Shown: positions 36,409 to 49,135, counted from the stretch's first letter. The stretch: 64,000 nucleotides of DNA from Hetaerina americana (GCA_022747635.1 JAKTNV010000014.1:5842001-5906000), one strand, 5' to 3'. The notes: generated by a model from the letters alone, not told the origin. Translations and numbers: made by a program.

Positions 36409-36796
36409 CCCATCTTGCACAAATTTTTGCATAATGCAGATGGTGTTTAACAATTTCATGAACAATTGTTCGAGAAACATTGGGAAAATGCTCACAGATG
36501 TCATCAATTGTGACGCGCCGATCGTTCCTCACGAATTCGTCAACTGAGCTCACCAGTTGGTCTGTAATGACAGACGGTCTCCCCGAACGCTCATCGTCGT
36601 GTGTGTTCCCCCTCCCCATGTTGAAGTTGCGACACCACCGCCGAACAGACGACTCGTCCATTACATTGTCTCCATACACCTCCTTTAATTGGCGATGAAT
36701 ATCACATGGGCGAACGTTTCTTGCATTGAGGAATTTAATCACTGCCCTCACTTCACAACTGGCGGCGTTCTCAATTTTTTTAAACATTGTAAACAA
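36389..36796 (-). CDS. Mariner transposase N-terminal, HTH-only ORF (135 aa)
   Basis: A complete ATG-to-stop frame encodes the DNA-binding part of a mariner transposase. The first HTH spans about residues 15-62 (EVRAVIKFL to SVRRWCRNF). A linker with SGRPS (71-75) follows, then a second HTH at about 85-125. It ends just after the conserved WVPR (129-132), where the catalytic domain would begin. No aspartate of the DDD triad is present, so it cannot cut DNA. Full-length family proteins are about 340-350 residues. Truncated transposases that keep TIR binding can act as repressors. Whether this one is expressed is unknown. Confidence 0.8.
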   Translation of the reverse strand: MFTMFKKIENAASCEVRAVIKFLNARNVRPCDIHRQLKEVYGDNVMDESSVRRWCRNFNMGRGNTHDDERSGRPSVITDQLVSSVDEFVRNDRRVTIDDICEHFPNVSRTIVHEIVKHHLHYAKICARWVPRVSQ

Positions 36797-36949
36797 TCAC
36801 AGAAACAACACAGGCAATGCTAGCGTCACGCAACTTGGCTCAGAGAAGGCAGACAAGCCACTGAAGCTATCTGACCTCGTCCAGCGGCTACTCGCGTCGT
36901 CAGCACTTCATGCGGCACGAACGGGTACTACTTTCCGGATGACCCTCGT

Positions 36950-36952
36950 ATG

Positions 36953-37048
<96 letters not shown>
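36950..37048. repeat. Long (TA)n microsatellite right of mariner
   Basis: About 95 bases of almost pure TA follow the right mariner terminal repeat, after a short tgtatgta interruption. With the left tract it brackets the element. Such tracts are cruciform-prone and variable in length. Confidence 0.95.
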
Positions 37049-37049
<1 letters not shown>

Positions 37050-37101
37050 GGTATTTCGTCACATCATCTTGTTCCTTTAAAGCCCCCAATAGTTCAGAAT
37101 T

Positions 37102-37205
37102 TACTAGGATAGCTTAACTGACTAAAGCACTCGACCGGGCATTGAGGGATACGGGTTCGTATCCCGATCAAAGACAATGATTTTTACACTCTGAAATTGT
37201 TCTAT
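37102..37205 (+). mobile_element. tRNA-derived SINE head, family A, copy 2
   Basis: It folds partly as a tRNA: D stem gctt/aagc, anticodon stem ctcga/ttgag with the loop ccgggca (anticodon GGG, proline-like), and T arm cggg-ttcgtat-cccg. The 7-bp acceptor stem does not pair (actagga against tcaaaga). It is followed by ttttacactctgaaatt, shared with copy 1 at 1764-1870. I therefore call a SINE head rather than a tRNA-Pro gene. Confidence 0.65.
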
Positions 37206-38725
37206 TGATATCATATCGACCTTCAAGTCGATTACTTTTGTTTCATAACATGCCATCACTATTTTTTCCTGATCTAGCCATCGATTTTTCATTGAAATAG
37301 CATCGACAAATGGGTCACTGACATTGAACTTTCGATACTATTGCTAAACGCAGTATGCGTTTACATATTTATTGACCGACGCCCTTTGTGAGAGGAGGCC
37401 GCACCGGGCACCAAATTTATTCACTGGTTGTCTTCGTCCTATCTTAAAAAGACGACGCATGGCGACGTGTGCAGGGTTATGGGATGGACTGGTTGAAGCA
37501 ATAAACCCCTCGCGGGAGGAATACAAGAACTCACCCACACAATCATTCACGCCAGGGGAAAATCGCATGAAAACGCGGCGATAGAGGAGAGGAAGCAATG
37601 AAACCACGAGATGAGAAAAGTAGCATGCATGCTGTTTAACCCAAATATTTTCGCTTACCTAAATATTTTAAATCGGTCCGGGTGGGGGAGAGCCACGACT
37701 ATTATTTCATTCTTCTTCCCTATGCATTTAATCCAACGGTTGGCATCGGACCAAAAAGAACAACCATTGCGGGAGAAACCGTTTCGACCAAAATTTAAAG
37801 TTCTCAAAATATTTATGACGCGAAACATGAATGAAATCAAGCGTGATAATCCAAAAGGGAATAATTAGATTTTGCTGCATGTCTGCCACAGCACGCCCGG
37901 TTATTATTCAAGGGACTGAAATATTAAACGCGCGTGACCAATTAAATGAAACAATACGCCTCCCGGTGAAAATAATTATCTTTATTTTTTTGCATTAAAC
38001 TTAAAAAAACACACACACTCTCGGTCAAAAATAATTAGGCTCGACAATCATTAATCAAATCCTGCAGATCCGAGCCCAATTATCTCATTCGATTAGTTTC
38101 CACCAGGTTCAATTGATTTTCGGGAGGTTTAAGGGACAAGGGAGGGGGTGGGGCTAGGAGAAGAGGGTATAATGAACCGCTCTTTTGCACCCTATGGCCC
38201 CAGCCAGGCTATCTATACCAACACGTTTGTATATTTTAAATTGAGCTAACAGAGAAAGCCCCACCTTCGTTCCCCACTTTGCAAATGGCGAGTAAGCACG
38301 GCATCGTTTTCGACCGCCGCGAGGTCATTGATCGGATTAACATCACTATTAAAAGGCCGCACCTATTCTCCGTTTATTGCATTTTTTCCCCACCTACGGA
38401 AGCAATTTCTGCACAATGGGCACCGTCCGAGCAATTCGTTAAGTGCCTCCCTTTTCTTCGGAAGCATTTCCATGAACTTAGTTTTTTTTCGTAAATCAAC
38501 ATGAGTAATATAATGATTTAAGCAAAATTCATTGCTTTTAACAGGAATTATCTTATTGCGTTCTTTTATGCCTGCATAAAATTTGTCAATTTCCTGCATC
38601 CAAATTTTTCAAAAGTCGACGCCAGATCTGTTCTCATTCTCAGTACTATCGGATGAATCTCAAAAATTAAAATAGACATCCTAAAAGATTTGCACGCGTG
38701 ACTTTTCCAATATTATGCGTAGATT
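37206..38725. other. No gene seen
   Basis: Mixed AT-rich DNA with a GC-richer patch near 37380-37590. Short frames on both strands lack domains, and no repeat family is recognised. Confidence 0.5.
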
Positions 38726-38972
38726 GGCTTGTGAAACGTTGTCAGAGCAAACTGCGTAATGTATCAAAATTGGAGCTAGTTGGGAATCACTCAAGGAGCG
38801 AAGGTTAAATGACACAGATTAAATCTCTTCCATAAATTCGAAGCATGTCCCTTTAGCGAATATGTTGGATATGTATTATTAGCCTCATCGTACTACGGTA
38901 TGACAGATCATGTAAACAAAATTAGAGAGATTAAGTGTAGATCAGATATTACTAGTTTCTTCGATGCTTAAC
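38726..38972 (+). mobile_element. Jockey/CR1-like LINE internal fragment
   Basis: The blocks ttggagctagttgggaatca, aggttaaatgacacagatta and tcgtactacggtatgacaga follow the family order. The copy lacks both the terminal block and everything upstream of VQRR. About 245 bases remain. Confidence 0.8.
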
Positions 38973-41900
38973 GGAATAAATCGTTTCAAAGGATTTTTAC
39001 GTGATTTTAATTTTCTTAGTGCTAACTCACGGATATCTTTCGGTCAATTCTCTCCACCTGCATCGGAAAGCATGTTATCAGAAATCTGACCAAATATATC
39101 GAGAGTCGGCTCTTAACGAAGGGACTAAAATACAAACACGGACCAACAAACATCCCTCCTTGTGGTTTCTTGAAGTAGGAAAGAAATAATAATGGAAAAA
39201 TTACGTCAACTCCCGAAACTGAATCATGGTCTCCTCATAGTGGGGAGCAGTCAGAAGTGACCTCAATAATCTATTCAAGCTGCCACAAATAACTGGAATT
39301 TAATCCAAGTGGTTTCATCGCTTAGCATGCATATGCCCAGCGTAGCCATATTAAAATGATATAAATGAAATATTTCCCGTCCAAACCCGTGCTTCACACA
39401 TTTGTTCTTCGAATGAGCAAGCTGAGCTAAAGAAGTTTACCGATGTAGCATACCATGACAAAAGTTGTAACGACAGAAGAAACATCTTTTAGTATGACAG
39501 GAAAGAATAAAATAAGCAGCGTACCTCTGGCTGGAATTTTGGAAATATACACAACGGAGGAAATTATTTCAACCTCTATTACAGCAAATTTGTTTCAGAA
39601 TTATCATATTTCTATCGTATAATTTTAATGAACAATAGCAAAACGTTACAAATAGTAATCTGTCTTTTTCAAGGTATTACTTAATAAGATTTTTCTAGGA
39701 AACCAAACTTAAAACAGCGTACCACAATAATAATGATACAACATTCTATAAAATGCTCCACAATGCAGTGAAGAAATTTGCTATGAAAATGTGCTTTAAT
39801 GCAGCTTTGATTTCGCTCAGCTGCATGAGACAATGCATGACTGCACCAGCCTCCTATGGATGATACGAGTGTTTACGTAGTGGATACCGTCTGGAATCAA
39901 CGAAGACATATATTTAACAACAGATAATCAAAGACAGAAGATTTAATGTTGGTCAAAAATATATTGCGGATAAACACAATTAACTAGAGTTGATTTTTAA
40001 AGGTTTTCGAATTGCATAATCCCTACAATAATAGATACCGACGTTTCCATTTATTTTTGAGTCTCATTAGGACCATGAAAATGGAATATTTATTTAATGC
40101 GTAATTAAAATCACAGCTACAATAACAAAATTGTGTGAAATATAATGGATGTAATGAGGCATATCGTTGATAGTATCGCTGAATATCTATTGACATAATT
40201 GCTGATTTGTTGTAATTATTATTACCAATTGTTTAAATAGTTTTGCTACGATAATAACAATTAGAGGTCATTCATAATATATTATGAGTTTTATTTCATG
40301 AAATTTTGACGTTTCTTAAGGCTGAATTTTGATGACGTTCATTACAGGTCCATTGTGTTTTCCATTGCTTGAGTCAAGGAGATCATTTCTAAATACTAAA
40401 ATGAAACTTATATTACGGTACTTATAGTAAAAACTCTATTATATGCCGAAAAAAATCAATAAAGGTGGCGAAGTTAAAGATTGGATGTACCACGACAAGC
40501 ATGTTTTCCAGGCAATGAGTGACCGACTAGCCATGGCTACCGGGTAGCAGTATTCTCGATCACCAGGGCTCTCATTAGGGCACTCCCCCGTTAAAAGCGA
40601 CTTACTAAGCGAGCACACGTCTTTTTCAAGCCAAAAATAGGTTCGGGGAAAAAAACCCAACATTTAAACGCTTACGACGTGCAAATTTCCAGGTTAAAGA
40701 ATTTCTCCCAAAGCTCTTTTCCTTCCTCAACGCCGGGGAGCACCAAATTTTCTTAATTAATGCAACATTGCATGAAGAGCAGGGCTCGAAACAGGGTCCC
40801 AATTTTGGGTCTCGCACCGTTCAAACACGAAATAATAAAAAAGAACACTACACAAAAGAGATGAATGTAAAGAAGGCAATTTCAGTGAAAAAAATATCTC
40901 AAGCTAACAACATCACAGAGGGAAGCTCTTCTTAAAGGGGAATGAGGAAAATGGGGGACTGAAGAAACGATGATAATAAAGCCTCAACAATACGGGAACG
41001 ACGTCCTTTTATCAAGACAAGAGTAACCAAGCGACAGGGAAATTAATTATCCCCTCACACCACCGCAGACAATTTCATGTCATTACTAGAGGCATTCTTT
41101 CCTCGTCTCTCCCACTCTCCACTTCTTGGTAAGCTCCTTACTGGCGGAAAATTAGGGAATAACGAAATGAAGAGCACGGCCTAACATCCTTTGCTCCCCC
41201 GTTTTCCTCTGGCCTATACTCGACCACAGATTTGGAACGGTCGGTGACACAGGCGTGAGGGCGGACGGAAATGACAAATGTGGTTTCCAGGGCGTCCAAA
41301 CGACTTCGGCGACGAATTTTGGCGGCCCCTACGTAATATGTATAATATATATATGTATATATACATGCACATATATGGCTTGGATATTCATGAAAATTAT
41401 CGCTAACGAGTCTCTTTCTCACGTTCTGGCACGACGTAATTAACCATTAACCTAAATGACTGGGAATCAACGGATGGGAGGAGAGAGAAAGGGAAAAGGC
41501 GGAAAACAATTTATTTCGTGGTCATTTCGTTGGGGGTAAAGGTGATACACCATAAAGGTTTCCCCTAGGAAAACCTCTTCGCTTTTATCACCAAGATAAG
41601 AATATAAGAAGCATGCGAGTTGGGTTAAGTCGTAAAATTGCTATATGAGAACAGAGACCGAGCTTGACGAAAAGTTCGGCAACTACTAACGAGTGACCAC
41701 AGGCGTCAACACAGATTAAATAAATTCTTTGAGATTTTGGTGAGAAGACGGTGATGCCACACGGCAACTAAATTGGGAGAACTCTTGAAGAAAATCATCT
41801 AAAAAAGTTATTATTAGCTATTCTTAAAGCAGAAAAACTTCCACACAAAATAGAACCAGCTGGTAATATTAAGGACAATTGCCGTCTGTAGAAGCTGAAT

Positions 41901-42674
41901 AAAAAAATTACGCAAATTCAAAAATTTTGTTACGTAGAAGAACGGTCGATGCTCTTAAAAAGAATTAATCTTTCTACAAATGAATCAAAGAGTTTATACA
42001 TTCACCATCATTGGTTTTACTTATTCACCATCCCTACGAGGCGAGAATAAGGGTACCAACTTGTTTTCTGTTAAAAAATTGATAAGAAACAAATTGTTCT
42101 TGGCGGATTTTTTTATACTTGTCCCTCCGAAAAACGAGCCAATTTAATCTATTACAAGGAATAAATCCGCAGAGGATTCCTGTGTTCAAGGACTACACTT
42201 ATTCCCTCTCAGAGATCAGAGCATTATTAAAAAAACCTGCACATATTTTATACGAACCTATATGCTATGTTAATACTCAGTAGATCCTTTTAAACGTTGC
42301 ATTTCTGTTTTAAATTCTACCTATTTTAGTTTTAGCCTATATTGCTGCGTTTTCTAACGAATATAGTGATCAGGAAATTACTTATCAATGTCTCAAGAGT
42401 CACTGAAGTTCTAAATTTCGCTTGGTCAACTATTTCCTTAGAAAAGAAAACAATTCAAGCTTATGCAGATGCATGTGAAGTAGGAGAAGCTGGAATGTCA
42501 AGTAATCTGGGCCAGTAGCGATACAAAAACGTAAACTCCAATATCTTTTTAAAGGGGTAGTCTATGCAATATTATAATCACACTCGATAGGGGTGAAAGT
42601 GGATCTGCGAACTGGTGAGGGAGAGAATACCAGCAGTGAGGCGTCACGCGGAAGGCGTATGATGCACTAAATTT
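38973..42674. other. No gene seen; AT-rich desert
   Basis: Strongly AT-rich DNA with few open frames. A TA-rich imperfect palindrome sits at about 41336-41372. Possible tRNA-like text at 40784-40818 (minus) was too weak to call. Confidence 0.5.
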
Positions 42675-43100
42675 ATACACATGGTACCCTGCAAACCACT
42701 GCTAGGGTGTGTGGCAGGGGATGACTACACACCGGACTACTTATGACGTAAAATACTGTTTTCTGGTAGCTCAGTCGGACAACCTTATTCTGATCCCTTA
42801 TAGTTCGCGGAACAAATGACATCTTAAATCTATTTGTTCTATTCCTTTATTTCTCTAATTTTATTTATATGATCTCGCCTACCGTAGTACAGTGGGGCCC
42901 AACAGTAAATTTTCAATTTCATTGCTACAGAGACACCCTTCCAATTTCTGCAAGAGATGAAATCTGTGTAATTTGACCTCCGCCCCGTGAGTGATTCCCA
43001 ACCTAGCACCTCTAATACTTTTGATACGCAACTCAGTTTATCATAAACCGTTTCACCAATCTAGCTCCTCTACGCTTAACGCGATCTACGTTGGCCTTTA
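42675..43100 (-). mobile_element. Jockey/CR1-like LINE 3' end
   Basis: The minus strand contains, in order, the gcgtagaggagctagattg block, the acctagg/ttgggaatcact block, gtactacggtaggcgagatca, and the terminal block at 42683-42740. Coding is broken by stops. The copy starts in the VQRR region, the same 5' truncation zone as several others. Confidence 0.87.
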
Positions 43101-44424
43101 GCCTTCTCGTAAAACATTTCCCCAATACTCTTCTAGTACATCCTATATCATTTATTAACTAGTCCATCCATTGCCCGATTAGTGCGATTAATCCACTCTA
43201 TTTTTAAAAAAACCACGTGGTTAAAGTAGCGGCGGTGAAGTTAAGGGAATGATAATTCGTGACAACAAGTGACATGGGAAAGGGTCGGGACAGGTAATGC
43301 GGGCAACTTTGGACATAATGAATGGACACCCTTTCATTTTAGAGGCAAATAGATTTATGGGAATTTGGGCGAGACCTCAAAGGTATTACCACTGCGATTA
43401 TTACATACAACCGAATCTGTTGTTTCACCCATCATAAGGACATCTAAAGTTTTATCACGTTTTAATTCCCACTTAATTTACGAGCACTTCCACGGTCCAA
43501 CCATCTTCACTGGGCACAGAGCGCCCATAATAAATTGCTCCTGCAAGCACAGCCGAATACCCAGCCCCCAAAACAAAGAGGCATGACTCCCCCAACCCCG
43601 GTCACGTGATACTCCATCCGGCAATAAAAGGGGCTTGACCATGATGACTAAAAAACGTAACAAAGTCACATTGAAAAGTAACGCTTCCTCCGGTCATTCG
43701 AGAAAGACATAAAAATCTCCTCTTCCCCTCCTCCTCATGAGGAAAAAGGGTCATAAAAGCTCGTACCCATACCCTTGCCAACCGTACAAGCAGCGGTCAC
43801 GGAGGGACAGACGAGGGCACGGGGCGATCGAGAAGAAACGGACGAAAGAGCTACGTGTGGGGGCTGTGCGATATATATATATATAAAATAAATATAGAAA
43901 ATATATCGATATATCCAACTGCAACGTGTATATGGGAGATACAGCAACATCGCTCAAACATTATGGTTTTCAGATTTGACGTTTCTTCTGATGAGTTGAT
44001 GATTTTTTTAGTCTGATAAATTGCCCCCCCCCTCCCTACTTGCCTCCATTTGCACTGCACCTATGCACTAAAGATATGCATTATGACGACATTGTTCGTA
44101 AGGTCTTCAAATGCTTTACATAAATAGGGGAAAATACACAAAGCAACATAAATTACGTAAGGTTTGGATATACTTTTCTGTCAATTTTTTAGCTCGATAA
44201 AATTGATTTATAATTTTTTTTTCACCCACAGATTGCAGAACATATTTCACTCAATATTAAGATTTCAATTAATTCCTTCAATGGGGCGACAGTTACAACC
44301 TATTGTAAATAACAGCTGCTGGATAATTCGACAGTCTTAGATTATTTCTTTAAAATTTAACTTTAAAGTACCTCATTTTTTCGATAAATTGTTACTCTGA
44401 AATTCGTTGGCTTCGAATTACCTG
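43101..44424. other. No gene seen
   Basis: Mixed DNA with a (ta)n run at about 43871-43886 and a C-run at 44026-44034. No gene or repeat element is supported. Confidence 0.5.
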
Positions 44425-44737
44425 GGGATCGAGATGGTGCGGGGGCTAACGTACTGGCTTCCCACCCATAGGGCGCGGGTTCAAATCCCGGCGGTGTTGA
44501 ATATTTTTCAGAGGAATCTCGATCCCTACTTGAGGTGCTTTGTGGAGGGCACTTTGAGGGAGTACGCCGCCTGTCGGATGGGACGTTAAACTGCGAACCC
44601 CTTGGCGCCTTTCGTAAAGAGCAAGCTAATGCCGACGCCGGGTTTCTCTCCTCCCTTCACCCTTCCCTGTCCATCCCCTATGGCGCAAATGACCTTAGCT
44701 GTCGGTCGCCTCCCCTCAAAACTACTACTACTACTCG
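44425..44737 (+). mobile_element. tRNA-derived SINE, family D, with (CTA)n tail
   Basis: A tRNA-like head at 44431-44500 has a box A-like region (atggtgcgggggctaacg) and a clear box B (gggttcaaatcccg). A body of about 200 bases follows, with gtcggatgggacgttaaac at 44573-44591. It ends in a (cta)n tail at about 44721-44735. Head, body and simple-repeat tail are the normal parts of a SINE. It has no coding capacity and would rely on LINE machinery. Confidence 0.75.
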
Positions 44738-47579
44738 AATTACTTCTTGAAGAGCTAGCTTTTTAAGTTCATCATAAGTTCGTTTTTTTCGAATTCGGTG
44801 TTTATCATGTCTGGTAAAATCAAAACGAATGTCTCCAAAGCATTTGTTAAATCTTGGGCCCACAGACGACACCGCGAAGTATACACTCCCCAAGTACCAT
44901 AGAAAGGCCTATAATACGAAATAAACCCTGTCACAGCTGTACGGATAAATTGCTCCACTGGTACTTTAATAACGAGGGCCGATACTGTAAATAAAATATA
45001 CATCTGTGGCACATTCCATGCTTACACATATCATCTCACATCGCATGCAGATTGTAATCGACACGCCGGGATATCTTACAGCCCAAGGCGTGAGGCATCG
45101 GGAGGGTCCGCATTGCTCATGAGGTTTGCGAAGACGGTTCACGAAGGCGACTTGACTTGCTTGTTCTTTATCTCAATAACCATATCGGCCGACAAATCTT
45201 GGCCCTCTCGACGGAGGCGTGGAAATCACAGATTTTCCGCCCAACTACGCCTTCAATCAAACGGAGGGTGAAAATTTTCACCGTGAAGCCCGCCCATCTT
45301 TACCCAAATAGGACCCAGGAACCTTCGGGCCGTTGTCCTACGATCCTTATATGGGCCCGCATAGCTCCTCCTAACACTCTCCTCCTCCCGAGTTCCTCAG
45401 CTCACCAACTCCCCTCAAACGATGCCTTCCCACTATCACAGGGCCGCTTTCATCACCTTTCACTGCTGCGCTCTCCCCTCCCACCAACGAATTGAATAAA
45501 AACCTTCGGTGATGAAATTGAATAGTGTTAACAAAAAAATTTATTCATTACCTAACAAGTTCTGAACAGAGGTTCCTGTATATTTTCTTTTCTTATCCAT
45601 CGATATCCCCAGCTTAAGAGAGCTCAGCTATGGTCCATGGTTGAAGTTTTCAAAGAGCCTATAAATTTCCTCTTGAAGGCTGCGGCTTTGGGTGGCCAAC
45701 GGCTATGAGGACCAACGCTCACTCTGGGGCCCTTCGGACAAACCATTTTACGATCACCGGCCCGTGAGAAAATGGACTGTCAGCGAAAAAAAAATGTGAT
45801 CTAGAAAGCCACAAATCTTCGTGTTCGCGGGTAAAAGTGAAGCACTTATCTCTCGTTCCACCACCTTCAAGCTGCCATGTCATTGACTCGTTCTTGTTCG
45901 CTCAATAAAATGTTTCCTCTTTTCATGGATGAGCCGCGAGCGTCAGCTCCCACCCTGAAACCAATATTAAGTCAGAAAGAGAAAGGCCCAATACGTAAAT
46001 GGTGGAGGCATTAATTATATCGATAAGGAACCCTAAGCGCTAACATCGTGTTGCGACGTAAAATTCATTTCAACTGAGCACTGGTCACAGCAACATCCAC
46101 GCCTGAGGTAGTATTGGAACCTTTGACCTTTAACACGTGTATCACCAACGAGGAAAACCGGGTGGACACAATATTAAGTGCATATGGGGCATATGGGTAA
46201 TGCTGGTCGATGGCCGCGAAAAAATACGTCAGACTTCAAATATTAACGAGGTCCCACAAAAGGGCGGAGGTATTTCTATGCAAATAATAACGGCCTATGC
46301 TCTTACGGAAGCCGGAATTCATGAATGCTATTATGAAGATGTATTGATCGGGATATGGGACGGAGGAAGGCGACGAACGCTGTGGAGTACTCATTATCTC
46401 ATTAGCCTCGGAGCTAAAATTGACCGATAAAAGAACACCTACGGTAATTGTAATACGGTTTAGGATTAATTCGACAGCGCGATACGACAAAATGAACGAA
46501 AAAAAAATCACCGGCAAATTGCGCGCCCAATCGGCCCGCTAAAACGCTATCAATTACATCACGCCGGCACTCCCACAGATCAAACCATCGTGGAAAAAAA
46601 CAACAGTATCAACAAAAATCATCACCTTGCACAGAAGAAAACCATCGCCACCGCCCCCCCCCAAAAAAAACCACCGGAAACACCACTCCGGAAAAAACAA
46701 ACACTGGAAAAATTTTTGGTAAACTCATCTTGAGTGTCGGACTCCTTTGAAATCACCCGACTCCCTCATCAACTGGATGTAGGGAGGGTCTTTGAGAGGA
46801 CGGAGTGTGGGGGATGGGGTGGGAAGTAGGTTGCTTGGTGAGTGGAAAGTGGGGAGGGTGTGGTGTGGGTGGGCCATGTGCGGGACCCTGCGGGATCTCA
46901 CGCATCCCCTGGCTTCTGGAGCCGCAATACGGAGTGGTTCGACCGTCTCTCTCGCCCGTGGTCGCCAGCAAAGGGCTGCTGGACTCACACACAAAAGCCA
47001 CAAGGGGACTTGCCGCAGGTGCGTCTCGTCACGGCTATTAGGGTGGGAGGATATTTTTTTAGGCACGGAGGTTGTTGAGAAACGAAACAAGTTTTCCAGC
47101 GGATAGGGTGTGAAATGAGGAAAGCAAGGAAGAGATTTGCTCCTGAAGAAAGTAAAGTGTTGATGTCAAAAAAATTGTGGTCTTTAGGAAGCCAGCGGGT
47201 ACTAATGGAGTGATACGACGCTAAGGAATGATCGAGCGAATTTACATCTACATGCCACCGCAATGGTTTAGACAGTAGAGCGGATAGATTTTAAGTGCGT
47301 TTTTTTCATAGTGTACGATTAGAGACTAACATAGGTATGGTCGCAAATTTGAAGAGAGTAATTAGCAATGTTAGTCCGTATATTTTGTCGATATCCTGCA
47401 TTAATTTAGATAGATCCATTTCTATACATTTTTCTCGCATTATTTGAATATATCCTGTAATTGATCAAACCGGCAGTTGAATACACATGCATTTAAGTTG
47501 ATTCTTTCGTGTGATTAACTTTGTTTGAGTACATGATCGAACTGATATCTGAGTAGAGGAGTAATGATTGCGCGTGCGT
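44738..47579. other. No gene seen; mixed DNA with low-complexity tract
   Basis: A-rich and C-rich low-complexity DNA lies at about 46590-46720, and a GC-rich block with tggggtgggaag-type runs at about 46730-47000. Six frames overlap in the latter (for example 46725-47090 minus and 46792-47106 plus), which is expected of low-complexity DNA. No gene is accepted. Confidence 0.45.
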
Positions 47580-47640
47580 CGCTGGTGACTTAACACCCCT
47601 CTCCATACGCCCTTACGGCGGCTTGCAGGGAATAATGTAG
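47580..47640 (+). mobile_element. LINE 3' terminal tag
   Basis: The tag reads in the family's terminal frame as a variant (SPYALTAACRE followed by taa) and runs into atgtagat. About 60 bases remain. Confidence 0.7.
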
Positions 47641-48059
47641 ATTAGTTTAGTATAGGGTTCTTGGGCACAAGCCTTAGTATGAATGTGTACCTATAAATAA
47701 ACATATATATCCGTATCGATGTACATAAAGACAGGTCTACTTAAGAAGGTACATTCCTATCAACACCTTTACAATGAATAGATATCAAAAAAATTATTCG
47801 GCATAAGATAATTCGCAAAATTTTAATTCTATATCACATTGTTTAATTCACGCCGTCAGGCTTAGTATTGGATGAACCCTATCATCACCTACCAAACCGA
47901 CTTTAGGGTAGATTACTGGGTTAATGGTTTTTTTATATAAACATATTTATGGAAATAAATCACCGTAATTACAAAATACATACTGCCTTCCACGCGTTTT
48001 ACTATATTTTACCTGAAGATGTATAAATGAGTCGCAGCTTATGTCGTAATAATACTTTG

Positions 48060-48130
48060 ATACTAAATGCTTGGTGCATAATCATTCCCTGCCACACACC
48101 CTAGCGGATGCTTTCAGTGTACTATGAAGA
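48060..48130 (+). mobile_element. LINE 3' terminal tag
   Basis: The bases ccctgccacacaccctagcg mark the family's end. The frame reads HNHSLPHTLADAF, a variant of the shared C-terminal peptide. Confidence 0.8.
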
Positions 48131-48619
48131 TGTTGACAAATAATGTTAAATCCCCGGCGCGATGTCTCCTTGCATTAAGGAACATTTTATTGCGCCACCG
48201 CACAGCGGAGTAGCATGAGGACTCAAAACAAGAAATTCGATTTAAGGTCGTTTCCCGAAAGTATTTTCCGAACCGGAGGTAATCCTCATTCCATGGCATA
48301 AAAATCTTTCAACCGTGAGGATGCGAACCAAAATCCGCGCCTCACGGCTCGGATGACTTGGGAGCCGATTTTTTTCCTGTAAACAGTAAAAGACAGACGC
48401 GACACTTGGGCATCCAGAATTAATCCCCGAAATATCTTTGTCACTCCCTTGTCATCTCTTCCTTCCAAGACCCAGGTGTTTTCTTAGACACTACCACACA
48501 ACTCCTATTGACAGTTTATGTCCGCGCCAGCACTTAATCCTTTCCTCCATTTCTTTTGCCCCTTCCTCCCGATCACACCTATCGCTCAGTCCGAACCCTC
48601 TCCCTTCCCTCAATTCCCG

Positions 48620-48960
48620 GAACTGCGTGCAGCGTGGAGGAGCTAGAGCTTCAAAAGTGTCGTATTATAAACTTAGTAGCGTATCTAGATTATCAAGGGA
48701 ACTAGGTCGGGAATCACTAACGGGGCGAAGATTAAATCACATAATTTCATGCAAATATTGGAAGCATGTATCCTAAGCGAATATGTTGAAAGGGTATCAT
48801 AAGCTCCTTCGTATTATGATAAGAGAGATCAAGAAAAAAATGATATTCCACGAACGAAAAGGGATCAGAAAGACTGTATTGCAAACGCGCTAGGGGGGGG
48901 GGGGGGGGGAAGAAGTATTTTTCGTTTTTCATTTCAAGTAGCCTAATATGTAGTCATTTT
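48620..48960 (+). mobile_element. Jockey/CR1-like LINE 3' region with G17 expansion
   Basis: The blocks gcgtgcagcgtggaggagct, ctaggtcgggaatcacta and the gataagagagatcaag region follow the family order. Near its end the usual short G-run has grown to 17 G (48893-48909). The terminal block is degraded after 48940. Confidence 0.85.
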
Positions 48961-49135
48961 CTTATATAGGTTTAGTTAATATCCTCCTTGTTAACAAACA
49001 GATAGTCTTTGATGCATAGAGAAGTATTTAAATAACTCATTGCACGTGCCTGTAATTATAATTATCTATAATATCGGAGTTACTGAACGTGTCTATCATA
49101 ACTAAGAATTTAAAAAAACTTATTTTTGATTTCGC

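Larger units (their letters stand above)
36195..36949 (-). mobile_element. Internally deleted mariner element with perfect 34-bp TIRs
   Basis: The 34 bases at 36195-36228 are the exact reverse complement of 36916-36949. Between them, on the minus strand, lie the mariner transposase N-terminal HTH region and the last about 30 C-terminal residues. The DD(34)D catalytic core is absent. The element is 755 bp against about 1.3 kb for a full-length mariner, so a deletion of several hundred bases joined around 36392-36405. The exact TIRs suggest recent mobilisation, presumably by transposase made elsewhere. Confidence 0.95.

Noticed and set aside
37102..37175. tRNA-Pro(GGG) gene
   Set aside because: D, anticodon and T arms partly form, but the acceptor stem does not pair and the downstream bases match another repeat copy, so it is a SINE head.
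40784..40818. tRNA-like text on the minus strand (gtttcgagccct)
   Set aside because: A box B-like motif alone, with no matching box A at the right spacing and no second copy.
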